The notes beneath the pieces are model-generated. The model did no database searches. It was not told where the DNA came from and worked only from the letters and a program-made list of their open reading frames with translations. A stretch of 64,000 bases of DNA, taken from NCBI GenBank assembly GCA_021234155.1, contig JAJEKV010000097.1:372001-436000 (forward strand), in the 5' to 3' direction. The stretch comes from Isoetes taiwanensis. Its lineage: Eukaryota > Streptophyta > Lycopodiopsida > Isoetales > Isoetaceae. Position numbers and translations under genes: made by a program. Below are positions 35,310 to 47,463 of the stretch, one piece after another. Within the stretch, counting starts at the first letter, position 1. Each line of letters opens with the position of its first letter.

Positions 35310-35605
35310 ATAAGGAATAATGCAAGGGCTAGAAATCCATGAAAATACAACGTCCGATCGTGATGCATCAAGCCAAGAATATACCAAGAAAACTCGTAAG
35401 GAGCAAAACTAATCCGCCATGTGCATAATAAACGAAGATATAAAACCCATGCACATAATAAGGAATAATGCAAGGGCTAGAAATCCATGAAAATACGATG
35501 TCCGATCGTGATGCATCAAGCCAATATTATACCAAGAAAACTCGTAAGGAGCAAAACCAATCGGCCATGCACATAATAAAAAAAAATATAAAACCGATGC
35601 ACATA
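35310..35605 (+). repeat. Two-copy tandem repeat, ~148-bp unit
   Basis: AATAATGCAAGGGCTAGAAA begins at about 35312 and again at about 35464. Both copies run through TCCGATCGTGATGCATCAAG and AAGAAAACTCGTAAGGAGCA. Confidence 0.88.
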
Positions 35606-35629
35606 ATAAAATGAAAACAGACAATATGA

Positions 35630-35692
35630 GTGCAGAGATTCGAACTCAAGACTGTAGGACAAAAGACATACATCTCCACCAACTAGCCAGCC
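35630..35692 (-). mobile_element. tRNA-derived SINE head
   Basis: On the minus strand, TGGCTAGTTGGTGGAG (A-box-like, complement of 35674-35689) is followed by GAGTTCGAATC (B box, complement of 35637-35647). Spacing fits a tRNA-type pol III promoter. Stem pairing for a true tRNA is not apparent. Confidence 0.5.
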
Positions 35693-36755
35693 AATAAACA
35701 ATGCACTCAAAATAAACGACTTAATCTCTATATAATTATAAATAAGTCTGTGCAGAAGCTAAACTTAGGAGCCTGTTTTGTTGTTGCCGCAATTGGAGAC
35801 CCCCGTAGCTGCACCTGACGAAACAACAGACAGAATAGAAGGCCATAAGCCAACCGCCCTTGTTGTAGCCAGAAAATGGTTGCAACAGTAGACTTGCAGA
35901 GAGATCTGCCATCACAGATGAAAAAGAAGCTTCTGGCGGTGATTCACAGAAAGGAAGCAAAAACCTCTGCGACAACAAATTTGGTAAACATAGTGAGTAA
36001 GCAATCACACACAAACAGCTCCAACGCCGAAAATCGCCAGAAAGGCAGATCCAACTCCAACCAAAAAGATTTGGAGAAAATCATAGATGAAAATCATTTC
36101 CTATGCAACGAAACCAGCAGGCCAGTAGGCAGGCAATCGGTTCTGGAGGAGAGCACAATCGGAGACCCAAGCAACATCTCCACCTAGAAGAAATGAAAAG
36201 GGGAAAACCAAGAAAAACTTATCTGGAAAAGTCCGCTCTGGAAGTTGAAGCTATATGCTTTGCAGCTCCCCAAAGGCGACCATAATCGGTAAGCAGCAAA
36301 AAACAAAATTTTTCCGGGCAAGGGATGGAGTCGCCGCTGCAGCTATTGTACAAGTAGCATGGCTCTACGGCCGTTCTGCACCAGCTTTGTGGTATGCCAT
36401 GGCCAAATCTCCAGGATCATGATCGATGATGAAAACCCCAAGATGGGGGATGGCTGCATCCAAAAAAGGGGTTCCAAGCACAAACGCTCCATAAGCATGC
36501 TTCATAAGCACAAGGAAACCGCCACCGAGAGGCTAAAACAAAAAATGCCTGTACATATGAGATTAAGATTGTTCAAAGCAGATGATCGAGAAGGGATACA
36601 ATGGAAGGCGCTAATGACAAAAACAAAGCTCAAGAGAACGCCGATAAGGAAGAAGTAGAAGAGACATGTATATAAAGGAAAATTGGGCTCAGAATAGCAG
36701 ATGACGTCCCTTGCCAAAGAATGGCGGTTCTATTGCTTGGCAATAGAACCTTGAT

Positions 36756-37917
36756 ATTATGTGGAATCTGTTAGCAGGAACATATATGTTGATGAGACAT
36801 CTCTATTTCTTCCAACTAGTCCATTCTGCCAAGAAGGCTAATGCTTTTGAGTTTTATTTTTTCAAAATCTTCAAAGGCCTCATTGCCCAATCCATAATCA
36901 ACAAAGGTACACCATAGCAATATTGCAAACAGCTAAGCTACATACTCCCATTCCACAGGTTCCTTTGTGAATTTATTTGTATGTTCTTCCCGGATAATTG
37001 TATAGAGAATTACACATTATTTACACTGATCATTTGTATAGGTTGTCAGTCACATATGCTATTTTAGAGCTGGAAGCAAAGATTTCTAGTATATTCTAAT
37101 GCTTCCAACTCAAACAAGTTGCTATCGCAACACAGGGTTGCCCTCTATCAAGAGGCAAAGGGAAAATAAGCCCATACATGTGGAAAAGGCATACAAATGT
37201 TGGAGCTCTTTCTAAACCACATGTTAAGCTTTCCAGATTTTGATTCAGGTTGTCATCCAAAAGCTTGCGGTAGATACATAAGGAATCTACACAATAGTAA
37301 AACACTTGCCAAAACCTTAGTCTGACTTAAACCTTGCCAGATCACAACCACCAATGCCGGTGTTCACTTGCAGACTTAGTCAAACTACCTAATACCTCAT
37401 ATGCAAATGATAAGTTTTAGCACCATAGGTAGAAGCAAACCATAAGAAAATCAGAAGCTTAGAAATAAAGCTTGTCCTCCATTTATGAAAAAACATCTCT
37501 TGGATTGACAGTCCAAGGCCTGAACGTAAGAGCAAGATACAGGATACATACAGTCAGTCACTTGGAAAAACAAATGAATCTAAAGATAACTGTAAAAGGG
37601 AAATGCACATGGAATGCTAATTGTTGCAAAATCACAAAGCCTGAAAAAATGAATGTTAGCAGAATAGATAGATGAATTACAAAGATAAACAACTTAGACT
37701 AAATTATTAAGAACTTGGTAAGTATTGAATCCGGGGGAGCCTAACTTTAATATAAGAAAAACTACCAGCAAAAGAAAGGAAGAAAGGCATCAAAATCGTA
37801 GTATTGTGCTTGCTGCCTTTACAGGAAATCTAAGGTACATAAAATAAGCATAATCATCAAATGCCTAGGGAAGCACTCAACTCTTAGATCCCGAAATTGA
37901 TTGAAAAGTCTATGCCG
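36756..37917. other. Intergenic DNA, no gene recognised
   Basis: AT-rich. Short open frames carry no recognisable motif. Confidence 0.4.
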
Positions 37918-38194
37918 AAATGGGCAAAGCCACCAAAAGTGCATGTCGAAATGTGGAAAGCCACCAATGGCCTGCCTCAAAAAATACAAAAAAAAACAAA
38001 ATTGACCGTGCTGATGATGAATGGCATGGGTATACCAGCCAGGAATCAGAGAAGGACAAGCTGCTCTTTGGCTTCGTGGTCCGGCATGCAATCTCGAGTT
38101 CTTGGCCGAGCATATTTTCCTGAGATGGCCAGCTGCAGCATGCACTTTAGAGTCTTGCGAGGAGGTCTACAACTCTATTCGCAAAGGTCTTAGA
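37918..38194. repeat. Dispersed ~275-bp repeat, copy 1
   Basis: Begins TGGGCAAAGCCACCAAAAG and ends near GCAAAGGTCTTAGA. A highly similar copy in the same orientation lies at 63660-63935. Both have frames open in several registers with no known domain. Confidence 0.88.
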
Positions 38195-38807
38195 AAGGCA
38201 AGATTGCTAAATGAAAATGTTCTGTCGGGAAGAGGTCGCCATGGATACGATGTTAAACAAGGGGTTGACTGCCAGTTTACTGGCAACAACCAGTTTGGAG
38301 CAGTCACCAGCATATTCTAGGCATATGCCGACATATACTTAGATATACCACAAACCCACATAAACGAGGGTTTGCCCCCTAGGGGCAACCCAAAAAAAAT
38401 CAAAAAAGTTTTCTACTTGCCGGGAAAATTAAACTTAAACAATATTAGATAGTAATAACATAATGCTCCTCAAAAGTAACCAAATTTAATTCTTATATAA
38501 CACTCTGCATAATTACAGTTTTGAATTGGAGCAGAGAACCCACAAAGCAAAGTACGAAGTGACAATATTTTTGCATAAATACAGTTCAATTTTTTATCAC
38601 GATGCACAAAGCTGGCTAATGAGCACCATTTTGCAGATTACAGTCAGTCATACATCTTTCACAAATCTGGCCAAGAACCTGATATAAATAAATCATGATT
38701 ACAAAAGGATGGAAATTCGTTGCAAATATGGAAAGACTAAAGGCAAAGTCTGATTGTTTGAAATAAAAAACATATATTCAATTTTTTTTCTGATCCTAAC
38801 ATGATGC

Positions 38808-38865
38808 TAGATTCCAATCTTTGCCTCGCTGCAGGCTAGATTCCAATCTTTGCCTCGCTGCAGGC
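38808..38865. repeat. Two-copy tandem repeat, 29-bp unit
   Basis: CTAGATTCCAATCTTTGCCT continuing CGCTGCAGG occurs twice without spacer. Confidence 0.92.
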
Positions 38866-39892
38866 AAGATTCCTGGCATTCTCTCTATATTGGCTACAAG
38901 ATGCTTGTGCTTGTGCCTAGAAGAGTAACGATAAAGAGCTTCCATCTATTAAAGATTCTCATTGGTTCCAAGTTTTGTTATTACTGGGGGAGTTCTTCAA
39001 CAGCTTGATCCAACCAGCAGAAGATGAAGCCAGTTCCAGTTTGGTATGGCCTTGCCATGTCAGTGAAATTGAAATGCCGAAAGATAACGTAGCAAATTTT
39101 GAAACTGGGCTATATCGGCCTTGCTATCATTGAAACTGAGCTGCCGAAAAGGTAATGTGAACAGCAAATTTTATTAGCTGGTAGCTGCCATAACGTCTAC
39201 TCAACTCATCAAAAAACTTCAACTGGCAACTGCAACAAAAATTTGAATATCTGCATTTCTCCTCTACATAAGGCAAAAAATTGCACCATTTTCCTACACG
39301 ACCATATGAAGTCATTGTTGCACCTATAATTATGATCAACAAGCATTGTCAAAAGAAAGAGAAGACTCATCCAGTATCAACCTATTTTATCTAGTCAATT
39401 TAATATACATGCTCGAATAATGTTCATTGCCTTCAATTATACTTTAAAAAACAATTCCGAGTATATACTAAAATACAACTTAATCTTTTGCAACCATTGA
39501 CGTTTGCTTTAAATCTCCACCCCTGTTTCTAGCACTTCAGACCAAATCTGAAAGATTGCAGATTGGGGAGGAAAATTTTATGCCAAAATATGGTGCAATA
39601 TCCTATGCAACATTGCTCCAGGATAGGATGTCTTCAACCAAGAAAGATTTAAAATTGCAACGTACCTTATTAGGCATTTCCAGACACCTACCATTTGGCC
39701 AGGTATTTACAGAACTTGGATCCATACCTTGAACTGACTGAGTGGTCACTATATCAGAGTGACGAGTATCTATCACTTGACTTGAACCACATTACACACC
39801 CCAAAGCTCATTAAGATGCTTTCCTGTATATTGCCTCTCAGTTTACGAATTTGAGGGTTGAGCATTGCCAGCTTCAACTCTGCCATCCATTA

Positions 39893-40440
39893 GGGCAGAT
39901 TTGGGGTCTCAAAATGGCCTCCTATCAGCCATTCCACGTCATATTTCAGGCTCCTTTTTTCCCATGCCACCTAGGATACCAAACTCTCATAATTACAGAT
40001 TTGCTTGGAATATTCTTCCGGAATAAGGGGGATTGCACATTCATGGCGCCATATGTATTTAATTCTGTTGGTTGTCAGACGGACTGATGCAACACGTGGC
40101 GCTTCTAAAATGCCACTTGCATTATAGCATACCGGCAACTCATGATGGTGTCTCCTGGTTTGTCAGATACCAAGCGTCGCTGGCGTCCGCCTTCTACATT
40201 TCAAAATTTGAATGTGTAGGTTGAAGCTTTGTATCGGATCGGACTTTTCATTTTTGGGATTAGCAGTGCGCTTTAACCGATCTTCACTTCATCCTAATCT
40301 GGGCTTCCGCCCCTAGAATTCGAAATTTGAATTTGCTTAATGTATAAAAGCATGGATTGTAGGAGAATGGACTTTTCGATTTCCATGCACGTTGCAAATT
40401 TCAAAAAGCGGTTAGTACGGACGTTCGGCTCACTGGTTTA
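39893..40440 (+). repeat. Dispersed ~550-bp repeat, copy 1
   Basis: Runs from TTTGGGGTCTCAAAATGGCC through GGCGCCATATGTATTTAATT, ACACGTGGCGCTTCTAAAA and AATTTGAATGTGTAGGTTGA to ATGCACGTTGCAAATTTC. A second copy in the same orientation is at about 47464-48030. The leading TTTGGGGTCT...AAAATGG motif also occurs inverted near 57385-57420. Probably a non-autonomous DNA element. Confidence 0.7.
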
Positions 40441-40701
40441 ATTGTGTTGGGGCATAAAAATACCACACCTTCATTTTAGGCCGCGGCGATCTACGATATG
40501 GAAGTTGCTTGTTGTCAAATTAAACTTAAACACAAGTGAGGTCGGCACTTACGTGGTTTTCTCGAGGAGGGTTTGGAGTGTTTTTTTTTTTTTTAAATCC
40601 CAATTATCGACATAGTGTGGACGTAGCATCTTGGTATTAAATAGTATGTTAAATTGAATTATATCGGTGTTCATTTTCGGGTTAAACTCAAATCATATAG
40701 G

Positions 40702-40775
40702 TTTAGGAATAAGGTTAAAAAAGGAAGATATTGGATATTTAGGAATAAGGTTAAAAAGGAAGATATTGGATATGG
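40702..40775. repeat. Two-copy tandem repeat, ~36-bp unit
   Basis: TTTAGGAATAAGGTTAAAAA followed by GGAAGATATTGGATA occurs twice in a row. Confidence 0.9.
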
Positions 40776-40963
40776 TTCAAATTTCGAGATATGCACATAA
40801 TGGCATGTAATGATGGTTGATAGGATGGAATACTGAATCATTCCTACGATTTTCACGTCTAATCCAGCCTATATCTATTCCAGCCTAGATTGGCGCCCAT
40901 TCTCCCCCCAATCTCCGCCCAATCTTCGCTAGATCCTCCGCCCAATTTCTCTAGTCCATCGCC

Positions 40964-41378
40964 ATGAAGAGATCAGCTCTGGAAGAGCTGGAGGTGTCCT
41001 CAAGAGGCCTATTACAGGCTGGAAGAGGTGTTCCCTCCAGCGCCCACGGTTCTTGCTCGAATGCCTCGATTCCTCGATTCCTCTGATTCCTTTGACGAGG
41101 AATCAGAGAATGAGGAATCAGAGGAAATTTCGGAGCAGGAGTTCATCACAGGTGTTCTTGAAGGCTGGATAGGAGATTCTTCAGAGAATGAGTGGTCTAC
41201 CGAAGGAGAAGAAGTCGAAGATGATGAAGAAGATGAAGAAGTTGAAGACGAATCCGCTGACTTCGAGGAGCTCATGGCGTTAGTTCATGGTACATGCATG
41301 TTTTCTTTCTTTTCTTAAGCATTCAACTAACGGTTATTTCTTATTTTTTTTTTTGCAGATGGTGAAGCAGATGAATGA
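40964..41378 (+). CDS. Small acidic protein, two exons, inside the TIR element
   Basis: A frame open from before 41028 reads ARMPRFLDSSDSFDEESENE and continues with strongly acidic Glu/Asp runs to FEELMALVH. A GTACAT donor follows at about 41290, and a TTTTTGCAG acceptor at about 41359 leads to DGEADE and a stop. The upstream ATG at 40964 (MKRSALEELEVSS) is in another frame, so either a frameshift separates them or the start is ATG 41061. Function unknown. The position beside the right TIR suggests it belongs to the element. Confidence 0.4.
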
Positions 41379-41574
41379 AATTTGTTAGGGCAGAGCACCT
41401 CTTATTTTTTTTTCCTTGTTCTTAGCCTCCAGCTTGCCTCCAGCTTCTTACCATATGACTGCAAGCCTCCGGGCTTTTTGGGTTGCCCCTAGGGGGGCAA
41501 ACCCTTGTTTATGTGGGTTTGTAGCATATCCTAAGTATATGCTAGAACATACCTCGGATATGCTGATGACTGCT

Positions 41575-42014
41575 AAAAACCCATTGTTGCATGTAAATTG
41601 GCGGTCATCTGGGTTGTGGGTCGCTCACGTTTGAACTGCCTAACCGGCAAGATAGACAGAGAGAGCATCGGGCTATGGCAGCAGCAGGAAGGCCCACAAA
41701 CAGAATGCCCTTGCCCTTGCCCCCCGTGGCATAGCCGCATTGCTTAGGGTTTAGTCATTCGGCTCGGGGTTTTATGGCACAGGAGGTATTTTTCGGCTCG
41801 GCAAATCGTTCTGTCTACTTTGGAAGTCGAATATTTGAGAGGTACATGGCTTTTCAAATCGTCTGCTAAAAATCTCAAAGTCGAATAGCTATTTAGATTG
41901 TGCAAGCCAAATACATTGAAAAAGTTCTGGTCGCCATCTCTAAAGTCGCATTTCTTGTCGTAAATAGCTCGATTGATAGTTTTGTTCCCAGTCAGCTCCA
42001 ATACAGGTATGATT
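41575..42014. other. Intergenic DNA with GTCGAAT motifs
   Basis: No gene seen. GTCGAATA motifs near 41826 and 41880 resemble those at 4.1-4.3 kb. Confidence 0.35.
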
Positions 42015-42250
42015 TCTTCTTCCAGTTCTTATCTTATGATGTTCTTAATGCTTTTGGAGGGGTTCTTGGCAAGACTAGACTAGCTACAATTTATAAAGCA
42101 AGGTTAAACAATGATTCTCTAGGAGGTTGCTTCACGAGAGTGCCGCTAAAGAACCTGAAGATTATATGAAGACTGTTCAGTAATTTGGTGTGGTAAGGCA
42201 CAGAAATTTGGTACCTCCTAGAGCTTACTGTCATGACACAAAGGCTGTTG
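42015..42250 (+). pseudogene. Receptor-like kinase fragment (N-lobe)
   Basis: Frame pieces read DVLNAFGGVLGKTRLATIYK, ARLNNDSL, then after a frame change VRHRNLVPPRAYCHDTK. This matches the start of LRR receptor-like kinase domains of plants (ATAEVLGKxxxGTVYKA...; RHRNLLPLRAY). The glycine loop is degenerate, the catalytic Lys region is missing, and no C-lobe follows, so this is a fragment. Confidence 0.5.
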
Positions 42251-44450
42251 GGCTCACACCATCTCAACAACCGGCGGCGTGTGTCTCGTTTGCCTTCTAT
42301 TCTCTATGGAATCTATTTTTTCGGTTTTACGGTACGGTTGTTTCTCAACTTGGAGATGGCACAACAGTTATGATGGTCCCTGACTAAGGAAGGATTAGTG
42401 TCAAGGACTTTTTGGCGGTCTATTTTGGCTTCAGGCATGATTTCTTTTAAAGTAAAATTACCAATATTTGCTTTGTTTTGCAGGCGCGCAAGGAAGATGA
42501 GAGCTTGCAATTTGTGTTTTGTCCGATGCCACACTTTTAGGTCTTGCAAAGGTTTGTCCTTTGGATTATGAGTCAATTCGTTTACGGTTTACGAGACACG
42601 AGAGAAAATAAATGGCGTTATGCAATCATTTCTTTTGGATCACATTGGCAGTCTCTTAAAGGTGTTGAAGCAAGCATCGATGATGTTGCTAACAGCCTTG
42701 ATGATGGAGGTGATGTATTATCCGAAAAGCCCGGTCTTTGTCGGTAAAATCGATCCAAGAAAGAAAGTTCACCGATCTTTGGAAAAGTCCAGGCCTGGAT
42801 TATTCCTGAGTTGAGGTTTGTCAAGAAGTTTTCTTGTAAGGGTCCCGTCTACGAGCTGCGGGATCTATCTTTGGTGATGGCCATAGCCCCTCACGTGCTA
42901 TTGTGACCGTAAAAAGATTGAATGGTAAGGTACTTTCTTTGAATTTCTTTATGTAGGTTTGGATGTATGCAAAGTATAGATAAATTGGTCTATGGAAAGA
43001 TATGCGGGATAAAGTTCAAGTTTATTACTTTGACTAGACCAATTTTTGTATACATGAGTTATTTGCTTTCGGTTATAATATGATCTTAAGCGTTAAAAAC
43101 ATCATATTTTTCTTTCTCCATGCTTTGGTTCGTAGTCTTATATCTTGGACATATTCTTTGTTGATATTGAAGGTATTTGGAGAGAGGGTTGGCAGAGGCA
43201 TTAGATGAAGACCCACCCTCAATCAAGCTTCTTTTTGAACCAAGGGGTCGCCCAGAAGACAAGAATAACGAATTTTTCATACAAAGCAAGGAAAATCGAT
43301 CGTGAGTCGTGGAGAGTCTAATCATTATCTTCGTTCTGAGAATAATCTCGATCCACGCTATCGACAATACTTTTCGGAACATATCAAGAGTCATAGGTCA
43401 CATGATATTATTCTTCTCGTGGTGGATCTGCCATGAAATAGCTCACCAGCGGTAAAAAAAACATAAACATAAAGTTGCGGTAGAGTTTAGTATACCCTTA
43501 TTTACTAAAAAGTGTGCGGGATCTTTTGGGAAGGATGAAGCGAGAATATGTTGTTGTGGAAGGCGGTGTTGGCGTTTCTCCTCTGCAATTACGCATGTCA
43601 GTGGCAATGGCACTTTTATCCATGGATCAGATTTACACGCTTTGCAAGCACGAAGAACTTATACGTATGTTTTACATCAAAAACTGTTATTAGATTCTCG
43701 TGTTTCCGGTACTTACACATCATACGGTGGTAAAAACGCATTACTACGGTGGTGAGATCGACAATGAAGATTTGAAAAAAATACCGATGGTTGGAATTAG
43801 AAATTTAGGAAAATTATTTCTAACCAAAGAACGAAAGGAGAGGATAAAGCTATGTGCCAAGTCGGTACCTCGAGAATGGGTCGAGCTATGTGCTAAGCTG
43901 GTACCTCGGGGATGGGTCGAGCTATGTGATTCCCTTGAAAATGGAAACTCTAGCTCTATTTCTCTTTGGAAAATCCTCAGACTTCCTTCTTTGGACCATG
44001 GGCCACATGGAAAAAGGGTGGTCGAAAGATTAATGGGCGGTGGAGGGAGGATGCAATACGGTTGTTCATTCAAGGATGGCGATCGGTTTTTGTTGATTCA
44101 CTTAAGCCGACCTTCCTCCCACTGGATGGGATGTTGCACCTGGTACTTGGGCTTTCTACTTTATTTCTTAACTGGTTCATGTGAAAGTGTGCTAGAAGCA
44201 TGAAAATGAATAGTTGGCTTTTGTTGTCAAAATCAAGAGATTTAAGCTATGAATAATGAAGGGTATCATAAATGCAGGACCATTTTACAGGTGGATTTGA
44301 GAGGGTGTATGTTTCCATTTCACAATAGCCATTTCATGCCATCTATGTTGGTAGAATCTCAGTTGAAATACCAAATTCTGTCACATATGCTTAGGGCGTC
44401 CTTGTCAAATGATCTGAGTTTGATGCACCCATAGATCTTAGGAGGCACTA
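42251..44450 (+). other. Unrecognised exon-like open frames
   Basis: Several plus-strand open stretches look coding in composition but match nothing I recognise: 42544-42747 (ENKWRYAIISFGSHWQSLKG), about 43190-43310 (DPPSIKLLFEPRGRPEDK), 43700-44203 (GIRNLGKLFLTKERKERIK, with a tandem WVELCAKLVPRG-type duplication) and 43966-44184. They do not share a frame. They may be exons of one decayed gene or pieces of mobile elements. Confidence 0.3.
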
Positions 44451-45247
44451 GCTGCTCGTTTTCTCCGCCCAAAATGGAGTTTTTCATCTTATGGATATTA
44501 CTTCTTGAAGTGTACGAAAAATTTCTTCTGCTTGCATCAATTGCACATTTAGTTCCAGGTTAACAAAGGTAATATTGTCCGTTCTTCTATATTGTGCTCT
44601 TGGACACCGGCAGTTTGGATCCACACAACAAGACACACGGATTATAAGTTACTTTTTTGGTTTGCAAGGAACAATTGAAGCCGCTTCAGAATGTTAAACG
44701 GAACAACGTTAATTCACTCACCAATTTTATAACAAAACTTTGAAGTCATGGGCCATATACGAAAATAGCATACTATATGTGCATTGAAACATTTACGAGC
44801 GTACAAATTGGTAATTAAATGAGTGTCTTTTCAGTAATTAGTCTTAAGGCAAAAGAGGCACAAGTAGGAAACATATTGGTAGGAAACATATTGAAGATAG
44901 ATGAAATGTTTTGGATGGTACCACAATTATTAAGGACAACAACAAGCAGCTGGTAGCCTGATTTATGCAAGTTTATTAACAAATTCTGCTTTACGGAGAC
45001 ATTAACTTTCAAAATTGTGGGAAGCATGACCTAACCAGAATTTTTTCAACATCCAGCTTCTGATGCGCTCATTACACCTAAATGTGGCCAGCTCTAGCAT
45101 TTAAATAGATTACCATGTCTGTTTTCGCTATCCCTGCTTCTTAGTTGGTAAAGCACATATAAAGTGCAAACCCATATATAATGCCGCCTTATGTTGCAAG
45201 GCCAAACGTGCATTTAATCAAAAGTTAATGGAAAAAATACGATGAAC
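44451..45247. other. Intergenic DNA, no gene recognised
   Basis: AT-rich. A short direct repeat GTAGGAAACATATTG occurs twice near 44866-44895. Confidence 0.4.
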
Positions 45248-45931
45248 ATTTTAGAATGGGACTCGCAAGAAACCAACAAAGCGCCCTAGATAGGCTTCTC
45301 ATTCATCTCAGCAGATTTTCTACAATGGTGGACAGTGGGTAGCCGCACACATGCGAACTACCCACGAAAAATAAAGGGAAAATCCAATTATATCATTTGG
45401 ACCCCAAAATAAATACAATGCTAATAGATGAGTGGCTGATGTACCTGCCGAAAGCTTATCACCGGGATTAAAAAACCCCGCCCTTTCGGGTTTTCGAGGA
45501 AAAACCCTAGTGATAAGCCTTAGCCGAAGGGGCTTAGACAAACGTAAAGGCATAGAATCGCTCCCAAACCCCCCGATGGAGAAGTCGAAGCGGATGCCGC
45601 TTCGCCCTGCACGTACACGCACATCACCAACACAACAAACGAGAAACATACAGGAGAATAGCATCACCCGGTGGGTGAAAAAAGCATCACCCAAATGGGT
45701 GGAAAAACATGATAAACGAGAACTTGTACAATAAACAAAGAAGGGGGAGGGTGGGTTCAAAGAGAATAAGGATGCTGGGAGAGAAGAGGAAGGCCGATGA
45801 GACGTGGATGCGTGGCGCGCTGAAATAGCGAACTCCCAACCCAAAAACGGGCATGCGCCCGCCGCATGCATGCATGACATGCATGCTCGTCCCATTCTAG
45901 AATGGCGATCCGATGTCACCGGATCGATGCG
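45248..45931 (+). mobile_element. Helitron2/Helentron-like unit, pair 3, unit a
   Basis: 5' arm ATTTTAGAATGGGACTCGC; 3' end GTCCCATTCTAGAAT (15-base inverted match to the arm of unit b), then hairpin GATCCGATGTCACCGGATC and GATGCG. The interior carries the structured stem-loop (45454-45518) and two CACCC...GGGTG hairpins at 45666-45706. A GCATGC-rich alternating stretch precedes the 3' arm. It is joined directly to unit b. Confidence 0.55.
45454..45518 (+). ncRNA. Structured stem-loop motif, copy 2
   Basis: Outer stem GCTTATCAC (45454-45462) with GTGATAAGC (45510-45518), GGG with CCC, inner stem AAAACCC (45472-45478) with GGGTTTT (45488-45494). The core is the same as at 26.5 kb while the outer stem differs at several paired positions. 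Confidence 0.65.
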
Positions 45932-46292
45932 ATTCTAGAATGGGACTCGCGAAGAAACCAACAAAGCGCCCAGACTACCGAGAACTTCCTTACAAACTAG
46001 GATCAAGGGGCGAGGTCCGCAGGGGCGAGGCCAAAGGCCGATAAGGATAGCAAGAAAGATACGCCAAATTGGCTAAACCAGGGCGGGGAAGAAGCCCCTC
46101 CCCCGCAGGGGAAACAATTCAAAAAGAGAATAAGGATGCTGGCGAGAGAAGAGGAAGCCCGATGAGGCGTGGATGGCAAACGCTGAAATAGCGAACTCCC
46201 AACCCAAAACGGGCATGCGCCGCCCGCATGCATGCATGACATGCATGCTCGTCCCATTCTAGAATGGCGATCCGATGTCTCGGATCGATGCG
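45932..46292 (+). mobile_element. Helitron2/Helentron-like unit, pair 3, unit b (short)
   Basis: Starts ATTCTAGAATGGGACTCGCG. Ends with a block at 46130-46292 nearly identical to the end of unit a, including AGCCCGATGAGGCGTGG, GCATGC repeats, GTCCCATTCTAGAAT and the terminal hairpin GATCCGATGTCTCGGATC. Only 361 bp long, non-coding. Confidence 0.55.
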
Positions 46293-46835
46293 ATTTTAAT
46301 CTAAGGCACCTGTTATTACCGCAATATCGTTCTAGATTTACACAGTGGAACTACTGATGAATGAACAAGAGTTATTCATATCACAGTCAATCAAAATTTG
46401 CTTTTGGAAGTAAATAACAAAGATGGAAAGATCGGTTGTCAACGGCAAAGAGTTGTGAAAGTGCTAATAAGGAGTTTCCAGGTAATAAACTTCAGAATAT
46501 CGCAGCTTAAACAACAATTACTTGAAGCACCAATCGACCAAATGCACCTCCATCGGATATAAATCTAATTGGTTTTTGCCTCCACTTGTAGGTTCTAAGT
46601 AATCTTACAATGCAAGAAATTTGCTTCCAGAAGCACAACCCAGTCTTTGCACCACCAGGGATAGCCTTACCCTAGTATCCCACGCTAGAGCACTAAACAC
46701 ATATAAACTCGCTAAACTATTTGGACCCTGCCGGAGAAAGAATTGGGCACATCCTTAGTAACTCGATAATTCAACTGGAAAAGGTTACTTTATATATTCT
46801 CAAACGTGGACCTCGACAATTTTGAGATGAGAATA

Positions 46836-46890
46836 TAGAATAGAATAGAATAGAATAGAATAGAATAGAATAGAATAGAATAGAATAGAA
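46836..46890 (+). repeat. (TAGAA)11 microsatellite
   Basis: Eleven uninterrupted TAGAA units. The complementary motif (CTATT)n occurs at 63618-63638. Confidence 0.97.
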
Positions 46891-47463
46891 TGGGTACCAT
46901 CACCTTCACAAAATGTCAATGTTTTAAAATAGCAATTTCGATTCAAATACTCTATTATCTACAACTATGACTTAAGCCACTTCACTCTCCGGCCATGGAG
47001 GGCAACCCTCCGTGCGCAGCACCTTGTTTGTTGTGAATAGTTGAAGCCTCCGGGCATTTAAATTTACAAAATGATGTTCTGATGTAAAGCCATACGGCCA
47101 TAAAAAATTTTGAATGTAAAAAGTTTTTGCTTCTAATTCCATTTGAATACCTAACTTGTTTTTTTACTGTACATGTGTTACCACTCTTAAGTACATAAGT
47201 CATTATCCCTTTTCAAAGAGCATATTATTTTTCAAGAAGGATCACACCAAGCGAATAGTACATATGCAACAAAAATGGAACACACTAAATTCGCATCGTG
47301 TGATCCACTTTCTTATTTGTTGTCAAATTAAAATTAAACACAAGTCCCTCATCAATAGTCTCCCATTTGCATATAAAATATCTATCATTCCAAGTTATAT
47401 TATGTTTTATGAACTAAAATGGCCTCCTATCAGCCATTCCACGTCATATTTCCGCTCCTTGGG

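Larger units (their letters stand above)
38299..41574. mobile_element. 3.3-kb DNA element with ~93-bp terminal inverted repeats
   Basis: The left end 38299-38391 (AGCAGTCACCAGCATATTCT ... CCCCTAGGGGCAACCC) matches the complement of the right end 41480-41574 over its whole length with moderate divergence, including the shared GTTTGCCCCCTAGGGGCAAC core. Inside are a 29-bp and a 35-bp two-copy tandem repeat, one copy of a dispersed repeat and a small acidic-protein gene next to the right end. No transposase is recognised. Superfamily unknown. Confidence 0.65.

Noticed and set aside
35630-35692. True tRNA gene
   Set aside because: A and B boxes are present but acceptor and anticodon stems do not pair, so a SINE head is more likely.
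35876-36187. 103-codon plus-strand ORF as a gene
   Set aside because: It lies inside the skewed element interior, has no homology I can see, and overlaps unrelated open frames.
42313-42900. Chaperonin (CCT) or FAB1-type pseudogene
   Set aside because: Short phrases (LGDGTT, LSLVMAIAPHVLL) recalled those families, but the surrounding residues did not follow either family.
45793-45850. Hammerhead-like CCGATGAG ... CTGAAA motif in pair 3
   Set aside because: It partly mimics a core with a stem between, but the invariant U is replaced and no matching stems I and III could be placed.
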